64,000 bases of DNA from Oceanirhabdus seepicola (GTDB lineage Bacteria > Bacillota > Clostridia > Clostridiales > Clostridiaceae), in assembly GCF_023684385.1 (NCBI RefSeq), contig NZ_JAGSOJ010000003.1, positions 434,001-498,000 of the forward strand. The letters run 5' to 3'. Below, one piece after another: positions 62,818 to 64,000 of this stretch (position 1 is the first letter of the stretch; each line of letters starts with the position of its first letter). The notes under the pieces are model-generated. The model worked only from the letters and a program-made list of their open reading frames with translations, had not been told where the DNA came from and made no database searches. The translations under genes and the position numbers were made by a program.

Positions 62818-64000
62818 ATGAAAAACAGAGGGAAATACTATTTAATTGGGTTAGTTTTGATTTTAATTGCAGGGATAACTATAGTGTTTATGTTAAATAA
62901 TACTAAAGCTCAGAAAGCTGATGACATAAGTTCAAATAATGTGAGTGAAAATACTGAAGATATTATTGAGCTTAAACCAATAGTACAATCAGTTAATGGG
63001 ATAAATGTTTTTGTAGACCCAAGAATTGAGTTGCTTGCAGCAGTGCAACTTATAAGTGATTATGATAAAATAACAGGTTTAATTACGAGAAAGGAATTTC
63101 AATATAAAAAGGATATGAAGGATTACTTTTCTAAGTTTTCAAGTCACGAGGCTGTAAAACTGTTTAATAAGATGAGTAAAAATGGATTTAACTACGATGC
63201 ACCTCCAACAGCTATGCTTTATTTATCAAATCCTTTAAATGTAAGTAAAAAACAGGATTTTGACGATTACATAATTAAAAGAGCTGGAGGATTTAAAAAC
63301 TTAGAAAATTTTTATTTAGCATTAAGTAAATTTGCCGGAGACACAAATTTTAATGAATTTTATGAAAGCCATACAGATTTTTATAAAAAAGTGGTAGAAG
63401 AAAATGCAAAAGCAGTTAAAGAAGGAGATTACATAAAAGATATAGAAGACTATTACGGTATGAAGCAAAACAGCTATAATATAATATTATCTCCGCTATT
63501 TCATCCTGGTGGGTTCGGTCCAAGAGTGAGAAATGAAGAGGGAAGTTATGATATTTATAGTATTCAAGGTCCAAGTTCTACAGAGAAGAATATACCTATG
63601 TTTGGAAATGTAAAAAGTTTTAAATACCTAGCATGGCATGAATTTAGCCACTCCTTTGTAAATCCTACAACTGAAGAAAATTTAGATGAGATTAATAAAT
63701 ATAGTAAGTTATATACTCCTTTAGCAAAGGCAATGAACTCACAAGCTTATAATACCTGGGAAACATGCGTAAATGAACATATTGTTAGAGCAGTTACTTC
63801 ACGTTTATCATATCTAAATGAAGGTGAAAAATCATATAATAAAGCTATCAACTATGAAAAAAGCAATGATTTTTACTATGTGGAAGCTTTATGTGAAAAG
63901 CTTGAGGAGTATGAAAATAATAGAGATAAATATAAATCATTCACAGAATTTTATCCAGAACTGGTAGCCGTTTTTAAAGAATTTAGTGAGCAAGATTTAG
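62818..64000 (+). CDS. Membrane-anchored HExxH metalloprotease-like protein (DUF4932-like), truncated by window end
   Basis: 394 codons are open from ATG at 62818 to the window end, so the C-terminus is missing. A signal anchor of hydrophobic residues lies at about 8-26, then a polar linker and NGINVFVDPRIELLAAVQLIS, typical of DUF4932. The zinc site HEFSH (about residue 278) and a later Glu in TWETCVNEHIVRAV fit a gluzincin-type peptidase. The domain probably acts outside the membrane. GGAGGAG lies 6 bp upstream. Substrate is unknown. Confidence 0.85.
   Translation, partial: MKNRGKYYLIGLVLILIAGITIVFMLNNTKAQKADDISSNNVSENTEDIIELKPIVQSVNGINVFVDPRIELLAAVQLISDYDKITGLITRKEFQYKKDMKDYFSKFSSHEAVKLFNKMSKNGFNYDAPPTAMLYLSNPLNVSKKQDFDDYIIKRAGGFKNLENFYLALSKFAGDTNFNEFYESHTDFYKKVVEENAKAVKEGDYIKDIEDYYGMKQNSYNIILSPLFHPGGFGPRVRNEEGSYDIYSIQGPSSTEKNIPMFGNVKSFKYLAWHEFSHSFVNPTTEENLDEINKYSKLYTPLAKAMNSQAYNTWETCVNEHIVRAVTSRLSYLNEGEKSYNKAINYEKSNDFYYVEALCEKLEEYENNRDKYKSFTEFYPELVAVFKEFSEQDL

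Noticed and set aside
1..64000. CRISPR arrays, insertion sequences or prophage
   Set aside because: No regularly spaced repeats, transposase motifs or phage structural genes were seen. The only tandem repeats are the small-protein duplication and the sigma-54 enhancer pair.

Overview
The window is AT-rich, uses TTG and GTG starts often, has strong AGGAGG-type ribosome binding sites, and carries clostridial-style regulators. It fits an anaerobic low-GC Firmicute close to Clostridium. The species cannot be named from the sequence. There is no rRNA, intact tRNA, CRISPR array, transposase or phage gene. The most prominent unit is a complete ethanolamine-utilization (eut) bacterial microcompartment locus at about 30.0-47.1 kb.

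Layout. 0-3 kb: accessory redox genes (truncated EFR1-type flavodoxin-like protein, short-chain dehydrogenase, haloalkane-dehalogenase-like hydrolase) and a divergent HxlR regulator with palindromic operators, followed by a possible tmRNA 3'-end scar. 3.3-8.9 kb: AgrA/AgrC-like two-component pair, a terminator, then two overlapping ABC exporter half-transporters. 9.1-13.4 kb: HD-GYP phosphodiesterase, hybrid histidine kinase and CheY-like receiver. 13.5-14.1 kb: two unannotated tandem paralogous 56-aa proteins on the minus strand. 14.2-19.9 kb: TPR protein, PLP racemase, glycoside hydrolase, sterol-desaturase-like protein, MscS channel. 20-25 kb: LytS-like sensor kinase, sigma-54 activator, and a soluble CZB chemoreceptor behind a clear -24/-12 promoter. 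25-30 kb: P1-family peptidase, ArsR-type regulator and a three-gene ABC-2 transporter.

The eut locus reads pduS-like, pduT-like, eutS, P, V, W, A, B, C, L, BMC+SAP-like fusion, E, M, T, D, J, eut_hyp, N, H, Q. Three leader regions (before the pduS-like gene, eutS and eutA) each hold the dual hexaloop hairpins expected for EutV ANTAR binding, with the second overlapping an intrinsic terminator. The EutW kinase and EutV antiterminator should therefore switch on the whole locus. EutH imports ethanolamine, EutBC cleaves it to acetaldehyde and ammonia inside a shell of EutS/L/M/N/PduT-type proteins, EutE makes acetyl-CoA, EutD makes acetyl phosphate, EutT and EutA maintain cobalamin, and EutP/EutQ are the accessory proteins linked to acetate kinase activity. 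No alcohol dehydrogenase gene (eutG) is present. An RnfC-like PduS and a PduT-type Fe-S shell protein sit where eutG lies in some other Firmicute loci.

47-64 kb: rhodanese lipoprotein, a transmembrane chemoreceptor, an operon joining a DUF4091 protein and a GNAT acetyltransferase to a corrinoid methyl-transfer module (corrinoid protein, UroD-like methyltransferase, MetH-activation-like protein), formimidoylglutamase, a Cache-PAS-GGDEF cyclase, an amino-acid ABC importer with ArgR-like boxes, an NTF2-like protein, and the start of an HExxH metalloprotease-like protein cut by the window end.
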